A stretch of DNA of 48,162 nucleotides from NCBI GenBank assembly GCA_022729855.1, contig DZBG01000007.1, forward strand, positions 1-48,162, given 5' to 3'. Of the stretch, positions 1 through 7,920 are shown in pieces. Within the stretch, counting starts at the first letter, position 1, and each line of letters begins with the position of its first letter. Below the pieces are notes generated by a model. That model saw only the letters and a program-made list of their open reading frames with translations, was not told the DNA's origin and searched no databases. This DNA comes from Bdellovibrio sp. (GTDB taxonomy: Bacteria; Bdellovibrionota; Bacteriovoracia; Bacteriovoracales; Bacteriovoracaceae). The position numbers were made by a program, and so were the translations under genes.

Positions 1-58
1 ACCTTATGAAGTTATGATGAAGAAAAGTTGCACTAGGAAATGGTAGTTGGGTAAACTT

Positions 59-418
59 ATGGCCGTATCATTACTCATTATAGACGACGAGCTTATGCTA
101 GCTGAGAACCTCAAGGAGTTTTTAGAGGCAGAAGCCGAGACTATTTATATTGCTATTAATGGGCAGGAAGGTCTCGAAATTCTTGAGCGCGAAACCATTG
201 ATTGTGTCATCTCAGATGTAAATATGCCCATCATGGGTGGGCTTCAATTGATTGAGGAATCACGCAAACGTGGCCTAGAGATGCCATTCATTTTTTATAC
301 TGGCCATGGAGATGATAACTTGAAAAAGAAGGCGGCCCAACTTGGAGCACATGATCTCGTTGTTAAGCCTAACCTTCATTTATTGGAAGAATGTCTTCAG
401 AATGTTTTAAAAAAATAG
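59..418 (+). CDS. Stand-alone response regulator receiver domain
   Basis: A CheY-like receiver domain of 119 aa with no output domain, so it probably acts by protein-protein contact in a phosphorelay. The acidic pair DD lies near residue 9, the phosphoacceptor Asp in the SDVNMP motif is at residue 53, the Thr of YTGH is near 81 and the conserved Lys of VKP is near 103. I chose the ATG at 59. An in-frame TTG at 47 would add four residues and has no better ribosome binding site. No sensor kinase is next to it, so the partner cannot be read from context. The family is certain and the pathway unknown. Confidence 0.85.
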   Translation: MAVSLLIIDDELMLAENLKEFLEAEAETIYIAINGQEGLEILERETIDCVISDVNMPIMGGLQLIEESRKRGLEMPFIFYTGHGDDNLKKKAAQLGAHDLVVKPNLHLLEECLQNVLKK

Positions 419-419
419 T

Positions 420-1226
420 TTATTGCCCTTGATTCGTGCTTTCAAAAATCTTATCAGCAGAGGCTGCCACAAAGCCTGTATAGAGATTACCATTTGGCAT
501 TGCATATCTCTTTGCAAACTCATAGTAACAAGCTGGTACAGAAATTGTCTTATCATCAAATTTTACGTCAATATTATTGGCCAGAGTTGAAGATTGCTCC
601 AGAAGAACTTCTTTAGAGCCTTTCACTTCTCCACCACTTGCATTTAATTTAATACCTTTCTCTTTTAAGTAAGTATTAAGAAATAAAATATCTGAGAATT
701 TTTTTAGCTTGTTAATGAATACAGTAAAGTGATTTGGACGATAACCAAAAGCCGCAAGCCAAGCTGCATAGTCGCTTTCTTTGAGAAGATTCTCGTAAGT
801 CGCAGTTGAAACATTCCAAGGACGACCAATAGAAGTGAAATCAAATTTGTGCTCAAGATCTTTTGGCATTTGATCAATAAGCGAGTTTATCGTTTTTTGA
901 AGTTCTGCTGAAAAATCTTGAAGTTTAAGTTCAGAGATAAAGATTTTAGGAAAAGCTGCATTTTCATGTTCGTAGTGTTTGGCATAAAGTTTTTTTTCAG
1001 TGAAGTGATAGTCTCCACCATACTTGTAGCCAGCTTCGATAAATGGTTTTGCAATTACATCAATCGTCACTCTTGGATGATTAAATGTTCTGAGTGCAAT
1101 ATGATCATTCACGATCTCTTCGCCTTCAGTTTTAAAAATATCATAAATTTTTTGGGCCAGTGGATTGATGGCCACATAATCTGCCCACATTTTATCCAAT
1201 AGTCCTGACATCGTTTTAACTTCCAT
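420..1226 (-). CDS. DUF1338 family protein (2-oxoadipate dioxygenase/decarboxylase-like)
   Basis: A 268-aa member of the DUF1338 family. Characterised relatives (HglS) are Fe(II) enzymes that convert 2-oxoadipate to D-2-hydroxyglutarate in lysine breakdown. The putative metal triad is visible: His42 in NDHIALRTF, His166 in RPNHFTVF and Glu236 in PACYYEFAKRY. I chose the ATG at 1226 because AAGGAGA sits 4-5 nt upstream; the longer open frame to 1271 has no such site. It is divergent from an aldehyde dehydrogenase gene across a gap of about 140 bp, which may hold both promoters. This shorter form resembles those of Bacteroidetes and plants more than the long HglS/YdcJ form, so the exact substrate is inferred. 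Confidence 0.8.
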   Translation of the reverse strand: MEVKTMSGLLDKMWADYVAINPLAQKIYDIFKTEGEEIVNDHIALRTFNHPRVTIDVIAKPFIEAGYKYGGDYHFTEKKLYAKHYEHENAAFPKIFISELKLQDFSAELQKTINSLIDQMPKDLEHKFDFTSIGRPWNVSTATYENLLKESDYAAWLAAFGYRPNHFTVFINKLKKFSDILFLNTYLKEKGIKLNASGGEVKGSKEVLLEQSSTLANNIDVKFDDKTISVPACYYEFAKRYAMPNGNLYTGFVAASADKIFESTNQGQ

Positions 1227-1368
1227 AAAATCTCCTTGAATCTTTCCCCAATGTAGCAGAAAAGCGATCAAACCTCTAAAAATATCTTAAGCGACTTGAC
1301 GCATAAATGTATAAGTTTCGCGCCCACAGGAGTATGATAAAGATCATTTTTTAAGCAAAGGATCCGTT

Positions 1369-2892
1369 ATGAATATGCAACTTCTTGGAGATTACTTTTC
1401 AGGCCAATTCTCTCACCCACAAGGTGTTGATTTGTCGTCAGCTGATGAGAAAATCATTAAAACCTGCCCAGCCGAGTTAAATATGAAGCTTTGGGAAGCG
1501 GGAGTATTCTATAAGCATATCGATAAAGTCGTTGAGTCGGCCCAGCGAGGATTTGAGACTTGGCGAAAACTTAGCCTTAATGAACGTGCTAATTATCTTA
1601 AAAAATACCAAGAAGTCGTTCGCGCTCGCAAAGATGAAATCGCCATGGCCATTGCACTTGAAGTGGGAAAACCACTTTGGGAAGCAAAAACTGAAGCCGC
1701 GGCTGTTGACGGAAAAGTCTCTGTCACAATTTCTGATTCAATGAAGAGAATTGAGCAAGAAACATTAAAAGATGTCATGCCAAAGATCGATGGCCATGTC
1801 GTTTATAAGCCTTTAGGTCCATCACTTGTGATTGGCCCATTCAATTTTCCTTGTCACCTTGCTAACGGACAGATTTTAAGTGCGCTTCTTGCTGGTAACT
1901 CAATTATTTTTAAGCCGTCAGAAAAAACGATCTACTCATCACAACTATTGATTGAATGTTTTCACCAAGCTGGTTTCCCAGAAGGTGTGATCAATTTTAT
2001 TAATGGGACAGGGGTAACTTCTTCTAAACTCACAGGACACAAAAATATTCGCGGTGTTTTCTTCACAGGCTCAAAAGCTGTGGGGCTTCGTATTCTAGAA
2101 AATACTTATAAAGATCTAAGTAAGCTTGTGGCCTTGGAACTTGGGGGGAAGAACACTACGATTCTTCACCATGATACAAATATGGATCATGCCCTTCCTG
2201 AACTTCTTCGTTCATGTTTTTTAACAACTGGACAACGTTGTACTTCAACTTCACTTATCCTTGTTCATAGAAAGATTGAACAAGAAATGATTGCAAAGTT
2301 TAAAGCAGTAACTGAAAGAATCTTAGTTGGGCATCCGACAAAATCAAAAGTTGATCCATTTATGGGATCTCTTATTGATGGCCATGCAGAAAAACTTTAT
2401 TTTGATTTCTGCGCCACAGGACTTAAAGAAGGGGCCGAAGAAATTATTAAGCCCACAAAACTTGATATTGGTTTTGAAGGACATTATGTCTCGCCTTCAA
2501 TTCATTATTTAGCAAAACCACAACTCGAAGGTAAATTTATCCAAGATGAAATCTTTGGGCCAAATTGTACTTTCATTCCTTACGATTCTATTGAAGAGGC
2601 CATTCATATTGCCAACTCAACTGAATATGGATTAGCGGCTTCGATTTTCACTCGTGATACTGAGATTTATAAACTTTGTCTTCGTGATATCGACTCTGGT
2701 CTTCTCAATCTTAATCGCTCAACAGTGGGGGCGACAGCACGTCTTCCATTTGGTGGAGTCAAGAGTTCAGGGAACCACCATCCAGCAGCTGTTTCAATGA
2801 TTGATCATTGTGTAAGTACAGTGGCTAGCTTAGAAACTTTAGATGATACGAGTAGTAAAATTGATGATGTAGTAGGACTTAAAACAATATGA
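1369..2892 (+). CDS. Aldehyde dehydrogenase, AstD-like
   Basis: A 507-aa NAD(P)-dependent aldehyde dehydrogenase. The family residues are present: Asn159 in GPFNFP, Lys182 in FKPSE, general base Glu257 in LELGGKN, nucleophile Cys291 in GQRCTS and Glu394 in DEIFGP. The stretches GPFNFPCHLANG and LLAGNSIIFKPSE closely follow succinylglutamate-semialdehyde dehydrogenase AstD, but the N-terminus is longer and no other ast gene is in view, so the substrate is open. AAAGGA precedes the ATG. It is the first gene of a run with the MFS gene (ATGA overlap) and the RarD-like gene. The divergent DUF1338 gene would fit a lysine or 2-aminoadipate route, by inference only. Confidence 0.8.
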   Translation: MNMQLLGDYFSGQFSHPQGVDLSSADEKIIKTCPAELNMKLWEAGVFYKHIDKVVESAQRGFETWRKLSLNERANYLKKYQEVVRARKDEIAMAIALEVGKPLWEAKTEAAAVDGKVSVTISDSMKRIEQETLKDVMPKIDGHVVYKPLGPSLVIGPFNFPCHLANGQILSALLAGNSIIFKPSEKTIYSSQLLIECFHQAGFPEGVINFINGTGVTSSKLTGHKNIRGVFFTGSKAVGLRILENTYKDLSKLVALELGGKNTTILHHDTNMDHALPELLRSCFLTTGQRCTSTSLILVHRKIEQEMIAKFKAVTERILVGHPTKSKVDPFMGSLIDGHAEKLYFDFCATGLKEGAEEIIKPTKLDIGFEGHYVSPSIHYLAKPQLEGKFIQDEIFGPNCTFIPYDSIEEAIHIANSTEYGLAASIFTRDTEIYKLCLRDIDSGLLNLNRSTVGATARLPFGGVKSSGNHHPAAVSMIDHCVSTVASLETLDDTSSKIDDVVGLKTI

Positions 2893-4115
2893 GTATAACA
2901 GACGAGACAGTAGAAGATCTTCGTAAAGAAAAATTCTATGTCATTATTTTAGCTGCGATTCAATTCTCGCATATTCTAGACTTTGTGATCATGATGCCTT
3001 TGGGCCCTAATTTCATGCGCGTCTTTAATATAACAACCACACAATTTTCTACTCTTGTTTCTGCTTATACCTTTAGTGCAGGGATTGTGGGTTTTCTTGG
3101 CGCTCTCTACGCCGATCATTTTGATCGTAAGAAATTTCTTCTTTTCAATTTTACAGGATTTATTATTGGGACTGCCATGTGTGCCATGGCCCAAGGATTT
3201 GCCTCACTTCTCATTGCACGTATTATAGCGGGTGCCTTTGGTGGAGTTCTCAATGCTTGTGTTCTCTCACTTATTGCTGAACTTATTCCTTTCAAAAGAA
3301 GAGGAATGGCGATGGGTGTAGTGATGTCTGCATTTTCAGTTGCAAGCGTTGTAGGTATCCCTATAGGCCTTTATCTGGCCAATATTTTTGACTGGCACGC
3401 AGCCTTTATCTTCATCTGTATTGTGGCGACGGTTTTCTGGATTGCCTCGGCAATTATTCTACCTCCTGTAAAAGTTGATCATGAGCCAACATCACTTGTG
3501 CAAAACCTTAAAAACTTTAAGAAGATTCTTGTTCAACCAGATTATTTGATTAGTTTTTCTCTGACTGTCATTTTAGCATTTGGTGTTTTTGGAATAGTTC
3601 CTTTCATTTCTCCCTATATGGTGAAGAATGTTGGGTTGACGGAAAAAGATCTCCCCCTCATTTATTTAATAGGGGGAACTTGTACCATTATCTCATCACG
3701 AATTATTGGAAAGGCTTGTGATAGAATAGGAAGTTTTAAAGTTTTTAGATTTCTTGCCATCATCTCAATTCTTCCGATGTTACTTATTACCAATGCTCCC
3801 GCACTTCCGATTTGGGGTGCACTCATCATTACTTCATTATTTATGGTTTTTGTTTCAGGAAGATTTATTCCGGCCATGACTTTAATCTCAGGAGTAGTAA
3901 AACCTAAAGAGCGTGGAACTTTTATGAGTCTTGAAAACTCTTTCCGTCAATTGGCCGCAGGAGCTTCTTCGCAAATTGCGGGGATACTTATCACAACTGG
4001 TGTCACCGGAGAGCTCGTGGGTTATAATCGTGTCGGATATATTGGAATCATGACTTCAGTGGTAGCAATATTTATCGCTCTTAAAGTGACAAAAAAAGTC
4101 ATTACAACAAAGTAA
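2889..4115 (+). CDS. MFS transporter, DHA1-type
   Basis: A 408-aa major facilitator permease of the inner membrane with about 12 hydrophobic segments. The cytoplasmic loop 2-3 motif A is recognisable as GALYADHFDRKK (residues 71-82). The first helix carries DFVIMMPLGP, typical of drug or metabolite/H+ antiporters related to AraJ and Bcr. Its start overlaps the stop of the aldehyde dehydrogenase gene by 4 nt (ATGA), so the two are probably translationally coupled, and the transporter may export or import a compound of that pathway. The substrate cannot be read from the sequence. Confidence 0.88.
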   Translation: MSITDETVEDLRKEKFYVIILAAIQFSHILDFVIMMPLGPNFMRVFNITTTQFSTLVSAYTFSAGIVGFLGALYADHFDRKKFLLFNFTGFIIGTAMCAMAQGFASLLIARIIAGAFGGVLNACVLSLIAELIPFKRRGMAMGVVMSAFSVASVVGIPIGLYLANIFDWHAAFIFICIVATVFWIASAIILPPVKVDHEPTSLVQNLKNFKKILVQPDYLISFSLTVILAFGVFGIVPFISPYMVKNVGLTEKDLPLIYLIGGTCTIISSRIIGKACDRIGSFKVFRFLAIISILPMLLITNAPALPIWGALIITSLFMVFVSGRFIPAMTLISGVVKPKERGTFMSLENSFRQLAAGASSQIAGILITTGVTGELVGYNRVGYIGIMTSVVAIFIALKVTKKVITTK

Positions 4116-4118
4116 TCT

Positions 4119-5015
4119 ATGATCACTAAAGCTCATCTTGCTGCCATGGCCGCGTTCACAATGTGGGGGACTCTCCCCCTTTATTGGAAGTGGTTGGATG
4201 AAGTTTCTACTTTGGATATTTTTGGCCACCGAATTATTTGGTCTGTTTTCACTCTCCTCATTATTCTTGGATTTAAAAAGAAACTTGGGGTGATAAAAGA
4301 GATCTGGTCCAATCATCGCAGCAGATACCTTCTCATTCTTTCCGCCATCCTTATTTCTTCGAATTGGTTTATTTACATGTATGCCGTACATGCACATAAA
4401 GTGCTTGAGGCGAGTATGGGATATTTTCTCAATCCCATCATCAATGTCTTTTTAGGATGGCTCATTCTTAAAGAGAAAATCCGTCTCACACAATGGCCAA
4501 GTATTATTCTTGCTATCATTGCGATTCTTCTCATTGCCTTCAATACTGGTTTTGAAAATTTTCCTTGGGTGGCGATTAGTCTCTCACTTACTTTTGCGGC
4601 CTATGGTCTGGTGAGAAAAATTGTTCATGTCGCCTCTCTTGAAGGCTTGGCCTTTGAAACCCTCGTGATCATCTCTCCTGTCCTCTGGTACTGGCTTCAA
4701 CAAAGTTCGGGCCCAATCTCAAGTATAGAGGCCTTGCCTCCTTACAAAATACTGGGACTCATGATGTGCGGAGTAGTGACTTGTGTGCCTCTGGTTCTTT
4801 TTGGATATGCGGCGAAGAGGCTCCCCTTTGGAACTCTGGGTTTTCTTAGTTATCTCTCACCTAGTTTTAAATTTCTTTGTGGGCTACTTGCCTTTCATGA
4901 ACTACTCACACCTGAAAGGCTTCAGGCCTTTGGTATTATTTGGATCGCGCTGATTCTGTATACCATTGAGGCCTTTGTGAATCAGAGGAAGATGAAGAGG
5001 TTAGTTAATACTTAA
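4119..5015 (+). CDS. rarD: RarD-type EamA/DMT transporter
   Basis: A 298-aa inner membrane protein with ten predicted helices and two EamA halves. The start MWGTLPLYWKWL, the HRIIWS segment, the SSNWFIYMYAV stretch and the ASMGYFLNPI motif are hallmarks of RarD. The family is named after a chloramphenicol-sensitivity phenotype; its natural substrate is unsettled. The ATG lies 3 nt after the MFS stop, so the gene belongs to the same transcript. Its 3' end overlaps the convergent oxyR gene by 15 nt. Confidence 0.88.
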   Translation: MITKAHLAAMAAFTMWGTLPLYWKWLDEVSTLDIFGHRIIWSVFTLLIILGFKKKLGVIKEIWSNHRSRYLLILSAILISSNWFIYMYAVHAHKVLEASMGYFLNPIINVFLGWLILKEKIRLTQWPSIILAIIAILLIAFNTGFENFPWVAISLSLTFAAYGLVRKIVHVASLEGLAFETLVIISPVLWYWLQQSSGPISSIEALPPYKILGLMMCGVVTCVPLVLFGYAAKRLPFGTLGFLSYLSPSFKFLCGLLAFHELLTPERLQAFGIIWIALILYTIEAFVNQRKMKRLVNT

Positions 5016-5939
5016 AATCTCTGCCTTCTTCGGACTCTTCTTTAAATGCACAGGAAGTTGTTTTTTAATCATCTCAATAAGTCCTTCTTGAATCGAAAGC
5101 TTAATGGCAAATGGTCCAGTGACAAAACTAATCTCTCTCACAGGAACAAATGATTTAAAGGGACGAAGATTTTTTTGATCAGCAGCACTCATCTGGCTTG
5201 AACAAAGTTCAGGCAAGAAAGTAAATCCTTCTCCATTTTTCACCATCTGAATTAATGTCTCTAAACTACCCGCTTCAAAATAGAGATTGGTTTGAGTTGA
5301 TTGATGTTTCACATGGCAAAGCTGAAGTGCCTGAGCTCGCAGACAATGACCTTCTTTTAAAAGCCATGCCTCTGATGAATTTAATTCTTTATCATCGATT
5401 TGTTTTTTCTTAAGTAACTCATGCTTGGGAGAGAAAAATAAAGAGAATGGTTCATAAAAAAGATGCTCTTCATTTAGGCCCTTCTCTTCAAGCGGGGTCG
5501 CTAAGATGGCACCATCAATTTTATCTTCTTTCAGTAACTGAATAATCTCATGAGTTTGATATTCAAATATTTTAAGTTTTACTTGAGGATGCAGTTTAAC
5601 AAATTTTTCTGCGAACAATGGAACTAAATAAGGAGCAATAGTCGGAATCACAGCGAGGGAGAACTCGCCTTTCATCTCTTTTCTCAGGCTCATTCCCAGC
5701 TCTTCGAGTGCATCAGCTTCTTGAACAAGTTTTCTGGCCCTTTCCAAAACCTTAATCCCTAAAGCCGTTGGAGCGGTGGGAGTTTGAGTACGGTCAAAAA
5801 TTTGAATTTGCAAATAATCTTCGAGCTTATGAATTTGGGCACTTAACGTCGGCTGAGTTACAAAGCACTCTCGGGCCGCTTCCCCAAAGTTTCTGCAACG
5901 ATCTACGGCGAGAATATATCTGAGCTGAGTCAAAGTCAT
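5001..5939 (-). CDS. oxyR: LysR-type peroxide sensor OxyR
   Basis: A 312-aa LysR-family regulator with an N-terminal winged helix-turn-helix (residues 1-60) and a periplasmic-binding-like sensor domain. The redox cysteines sit at residues 199 and 208 in the context KEGHCLRAQALQLC, the same numbers as in E. coli OxyR, where they form the peroxide-induced disulfide. This supports OxyR over other LysR proteins. I chose the ATG at 5939 because AAGGAA lies just upstream; an in-frame start at 5960 would add seven residues. The gene is divergent from a DMT-family gene across 60 bp, and LysR proteins often control such a neighbour. No catalase or peroxidase gene is adjacent. Confidence 0.93.
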   Translation of the reverse strand: MTLTQLRYILAVDRCRNFGEAARECFVTQPTLSAQIHKLEDYLQIQIFDRTQTPTAPTALGIKVLERARKLVQEADALEELGMSLRKEMKGEFSLAVIPTIAPYLVPLFAEKFVKLHPQVKLKIFEYQTHEIIQLLKEDKIDGAILATPLEEKGLNEEHLFYEPFSLFFSPKHELLKKKQIDDKELNSSEAWLLKEGHCLRAQALQLCHVKHQSTQTNLYFEAGSLETLIQMVKNGEGFTFLPELCSSQMSAADQKNLRPFKSFVPVREISFVTGPFAIKLSIQEGLIEMIKKQLPVHLKKSPKKAEILSIN

Positions 5940-5999
5940 AAGTTTTCCTTTTACGTTCAAGTCATTATACTCTAAATGTATCTAATTTTTGGAGTACTT

Positions 6000-6443
6000 A
6001 TGATCATTGTTCTCGTTATTATCGCTGTTTTAGTAGGAAGCTTGATGCCAATTCAGGCCGGAATCAACGCCCAGCTCTCTCAAGCACTTAAAAATCCATT
6101 TTCTGGCGCACTTGTTTCCTTCATGATGGGAACCACAGCACTTTTCCTCCTTTCACTTACGCAATCAACTTCTCTAGGAGAGCTAAGAAAAGTTCCTTCT
6201 CTCCCACCTTATATGCTCCTCGGTGGAATAATGGGTGCTACCTTTGTAGGTTCATCAATTTATTTGATCCCTAAACTTGGTGCAACGACAATGATCGCAG
6301 CTTTTGTGACAGGACAATTAATAATGTCATTGGTAGTGGATCATTACGGAATTCTTGGTCTTGCTTCCCATCCTATTAATATGATCCGTCTTGCTGGCGT
6401 CATTCTTCTGTTTATAGGACTCATCCTTATTTTGAAATTCTAA
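6000..6443 (+). CDS. DMT family protein, YdcZ/DUF606 type
   Basis: A 147-aa protein with about five membrane helices and a short cytoplasmic loop, matching the half-size DUF606 (YdcZ-like) members of the drug/metabolite transporter superfamily. The GSLMPIQAGINAQL motif after the first helix is characteristic. I chose the ATG at 6000 because GGAG lies 5 nt upstream; the in-frame ATG at 5976 lacks a binding site. Half-size members usually work as dimers. It is divergent from oxyR and separated by only 3 nt from the following ABC ATPase, so those two are probably co-transcribed. The substrate is unknown. Confidence 0.85.
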   Translation: MIIVLVIIAVLVGSLMPIQAGINAQLSQALKNPFSGALVSFMMGTTALFLLSLTQSTSLGELRKVPSLPPYMLLGGIMGATFVGSSIYLIPKLGATTMIAAFVTGQLIMSLVVDHYGILGLASHPINMIRLAGVILLFIGLILILKF

Positions 6444-6446
6444 AAT

Positions 6447-7442
6447 ATGATCAAGCTTACTCATCTCAGAAAAATTTTTGATAAACGAGGAATAGCAGGT
6501 CTTCACGATATTAACCTCACTTTTTCAGGATCAAAGCTTTTTGCTATTTTAGGTCCTTCTGGAAGTGGGAAGACCACACTGCTCAAAGTTATTTCAAAAG
6601 AAATTCTCCCTGATTCAGGAACGATTACTGGAAATGAAAGTGTGGGTTACCTAGATGCCAATACTCATCTTGATCCCACAAAAACCATGCACCAAACTCT
6701 TTTTGATGCTGTCACTGTGACTGATGATTCTGATCAAAAGATTCAGCTCATCCGTGATATGAGCATGCTCTTTGAGATGACGGGGAAACTCAAAACTCTC
6801 GTCTCTGAACTCTCGGCCGGACAATATCAACGCGTCCTTCTCGCGAGCTTTTTTATCAATCGTCCAACGGTTCTTCTCTTAGATGAACCCTTTAGTAATC
6901 TCGATGAAACTCTTCGAAGTGAGCTGATGACTCAATTAAAGAGTCTTATTCTTGAGCGCGAGATCACTGTTCTTTGGGTCACTCATCAAACCACTGAGGC
7001 CCTAAGTTTTGCAGATCACCTCACTCTTCTTCATCATGGATCTGTTGAGCAAGAAGGTGATGCTTACCAGCTCTATTTCAAACCACGTACATTATTTGTG
7101 GCCCAGTTTTTTGGATACAATAATCTTTATGCTATTAAGCGCACTCAAGATAACTCAACATGGACAACTCCCTGGGGAGAACATCTCTTACCTATTACTT
7201 CATCTGCCCCTGAAGTTGTGCTGGTTATTCCTGAGGAATCTATCAGTTTGGATAGTGGCCCCTATGAAGGTCTGATCCAATCTCTACAATTTCAAGGGAC
7301 CTATACAAAAGTAGAAATTGAAGCCGAGGCCCAATTATTAGTGGTAAAAATTCCTAGTAAAATGGCCATGGCCCTTTCTCTAAGTCAGAAGATCAATTTT
7401 AATATTAAGTGGCTAGATTGTTTTGAAATTAATTGCTTATAA
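6447..7442 (+). CDS. Orphan ABC transporter ATPase (FbpC/PotA-like)
   Basis: A 331-aa ATP-binding protein. The Walker A motif GPSGSGKTT is at 36-44, a slightly altered signature LSAGQ (LSGGQ in most) at 122-126, Walker B LLLDEP at 143-148 and the switch His180 in WVTHQ. After about residue 235 comes a small beta-rich extension resembling the TOBE-type domain of importer ATPases for iron, spermidine or sulfate. No permease or binding-protein gene is adjacent, so its membrane partner must lie elsewhere. Two strong hairpins follow the stop. Confidence 0.87.
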   Translation: MIKLTHLRKIFDKRGIAGLHDINLTFSGSKLFAILGPSGSGKTTLLKVISKEILPDSGTITGNESVGYLDANTHLDPTKTMHQTLFDAVTVTDDSDQKIQLIRDMSMLFEMTGKLKTLVSELSAGQYQRVLLASFFINRPTVLLLDEPFSNLDETLRSELMTQLKSLILEREITVLWVTHQTTEALSFADHLTLLHHGSVEQEGDAYQLYFKPRTLFVAQFFGYNNLYAIKRTQDNSTWTTPWGEHLLPITSSAPEVVLVIPEESISLDSGPYEGLIQSLQFQGTYTKVEIEAEAQLLVVKIPSKMAMALSLSQKINFNIKWLDCFEINCL

Positions 7443-7448
7443 AAAAAT

Positions 7449-7476
7449 GCCCAAAAATGTTAGCGCATTTTTGGGC
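7449..7476 (+). terminator. Perfect 11-bp stem after the ABC ATPase gene
   Basis: GCCCAAAAATG (7449-7459) and its exact complement CATTTTTGGGC (7466-7476) flank a 6-nt loop, starting 6 nt after the stop codon. An A-run lies before the hairpin but there is no T-run after it on the + strand. It may protect the 3' end or terminate the opposite strand; the better + strand terminator is the next hairpin. Confidence 0.6.
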
Positions 7477-7484
7477 GGTAATTA

Positions 7485-7528
7485 AGCTAAAAACCGGAGG
7501 GCCTTGCCTTGCGGTGTTTTTATTATTT
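7485..7528 (+). terminator. Intrinsic terminator containing the first copy of an 18-nt repeat
   Basis: An A-run is followed by a hairpin: ACCG (7493-7496) pairs with CGGT (7512-7515), and AGGGC (7498-7502) pairs with GCCTT (7506-7510) across a CTT loop. A T-rich tract (TTTTTATTATTT) follows. This is a standard intrinsic terminator for the YdcZ-like/ABC ATPase unit. The first 18 nt, AGCTAAAAACCGGAGGGC (7485-7502), recur exactly at 7737-7754. Confidence 0.72.
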
Positions 7529-7604
7529 AACTTTTCATAAAAAAATTCAACTTTATTTCAACTTTGGAATTTAATCGCTGCTCAAAAGATTTTAATTACC
7601 ATCC

Positions 7605-7790
7605 CTTATAAGAATAAGCCATAAAGCCATGCGGGGAAAACTCCTCTCTAAGGGGGTGATTTTTATGCTGATATGGCTCTTAGTAGTCATAGCGAAGTTT
7701 CTTGAGCTGTTAGTGGCTCTTTTAAACTTCCCATCTAGCTAAAAACCGGAGGGCGTGATTAGCGTCGCGTCCTCCTTTCCCTTTCCAATC
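7605..7790 (+). ncRNA. Candidate structured small RNA in the 7443-7920 gap
   Basis: The 478-bp gap holds no credible gene but has nested inverted repeats. Stem A is AGCCATA (7617-7623) with TATGGCT (7672-7678). Inside it are two mutually exclusive hairpins that share the CTCC at 7641-7644: GGGG (7633-7636) with that CTCC, or ACTCC (7640-7644) with GGGGT (7653-7657). Stem C is GAAGTTT (7694-7700) with AAACTTC (7724-7730), with an inner GAGC/GCTC. Stem D is 10 bp (7748-7757 with 7766-7775), including two G-U pairs, and is followed by a pyrimidine tract as in a terminator. The ends are estimates. A TTATAAG at about 7605-7611 could be a -10 element. I recognise no known RNA family, including 6S, SRP, tmRNA, RNase P or common riboswitches. 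Confidence 0.45.
7737..7786 (+). terminator. GC-rich hairpin with the second copy of the 18-nt repeat
   Basis: AGCTAAAAACCGGAGGGC (7737-7754) repeats 7485-7502 exactly. Its GGAGGGCGTG (7748-7757) pairs along 10 bp, with two G-U wobbles, with CGCGTCCTCC (7766-7775) around an 8-nt loop; TTTCCCTTTCC follows. It is the likely 3' end of the candidate RNA. The T-tract is interrupted by C, so termination may be incomplete. Confidence 0.55.
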
Positions 7791-7920
7791 AATATCTTAG
7801 ACTAAGACTGTCTAATTCTTATACACCCCTTGTAGATTCTTCACTTCCCCCCAATTTTGTCCCTAATTGAGAGATCATAGACCTACTTTATTTATCGATG
7901 ACTCTGACTAAGGATTATTA

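Noticed and set aside
14-43. Ten-codon open frame at the window start
   Set aside because: Very short, no ribosome binding site, and nothing supports it as a gene.
918-1202. Open frame of 94 codons on the + strand inside the DUF1338 gene
   Set aside because: It is antisense to a well-supported gene with conserved metal ligands and has no ribosome binding site.
1369-2892. Arginine succinyltransferase operon
   Set aside because: Only the AstD-like dehydrogenase is present; astA, astB, astC and astE are not in the window.
4056-4397. 113-codon minus-strand frame across the MFS/RarD junction
   Set aside because: Antisense to two clear transporter genes, with low-complexity composition and no start signals.
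7443-7920. Riboswitch controlling the exported protein gene at 7921
   Set aside because: The structured part ends in a terminator-like hairpin about 130 nt before the gene, and none of the common riboswitch core sequences could be matched.
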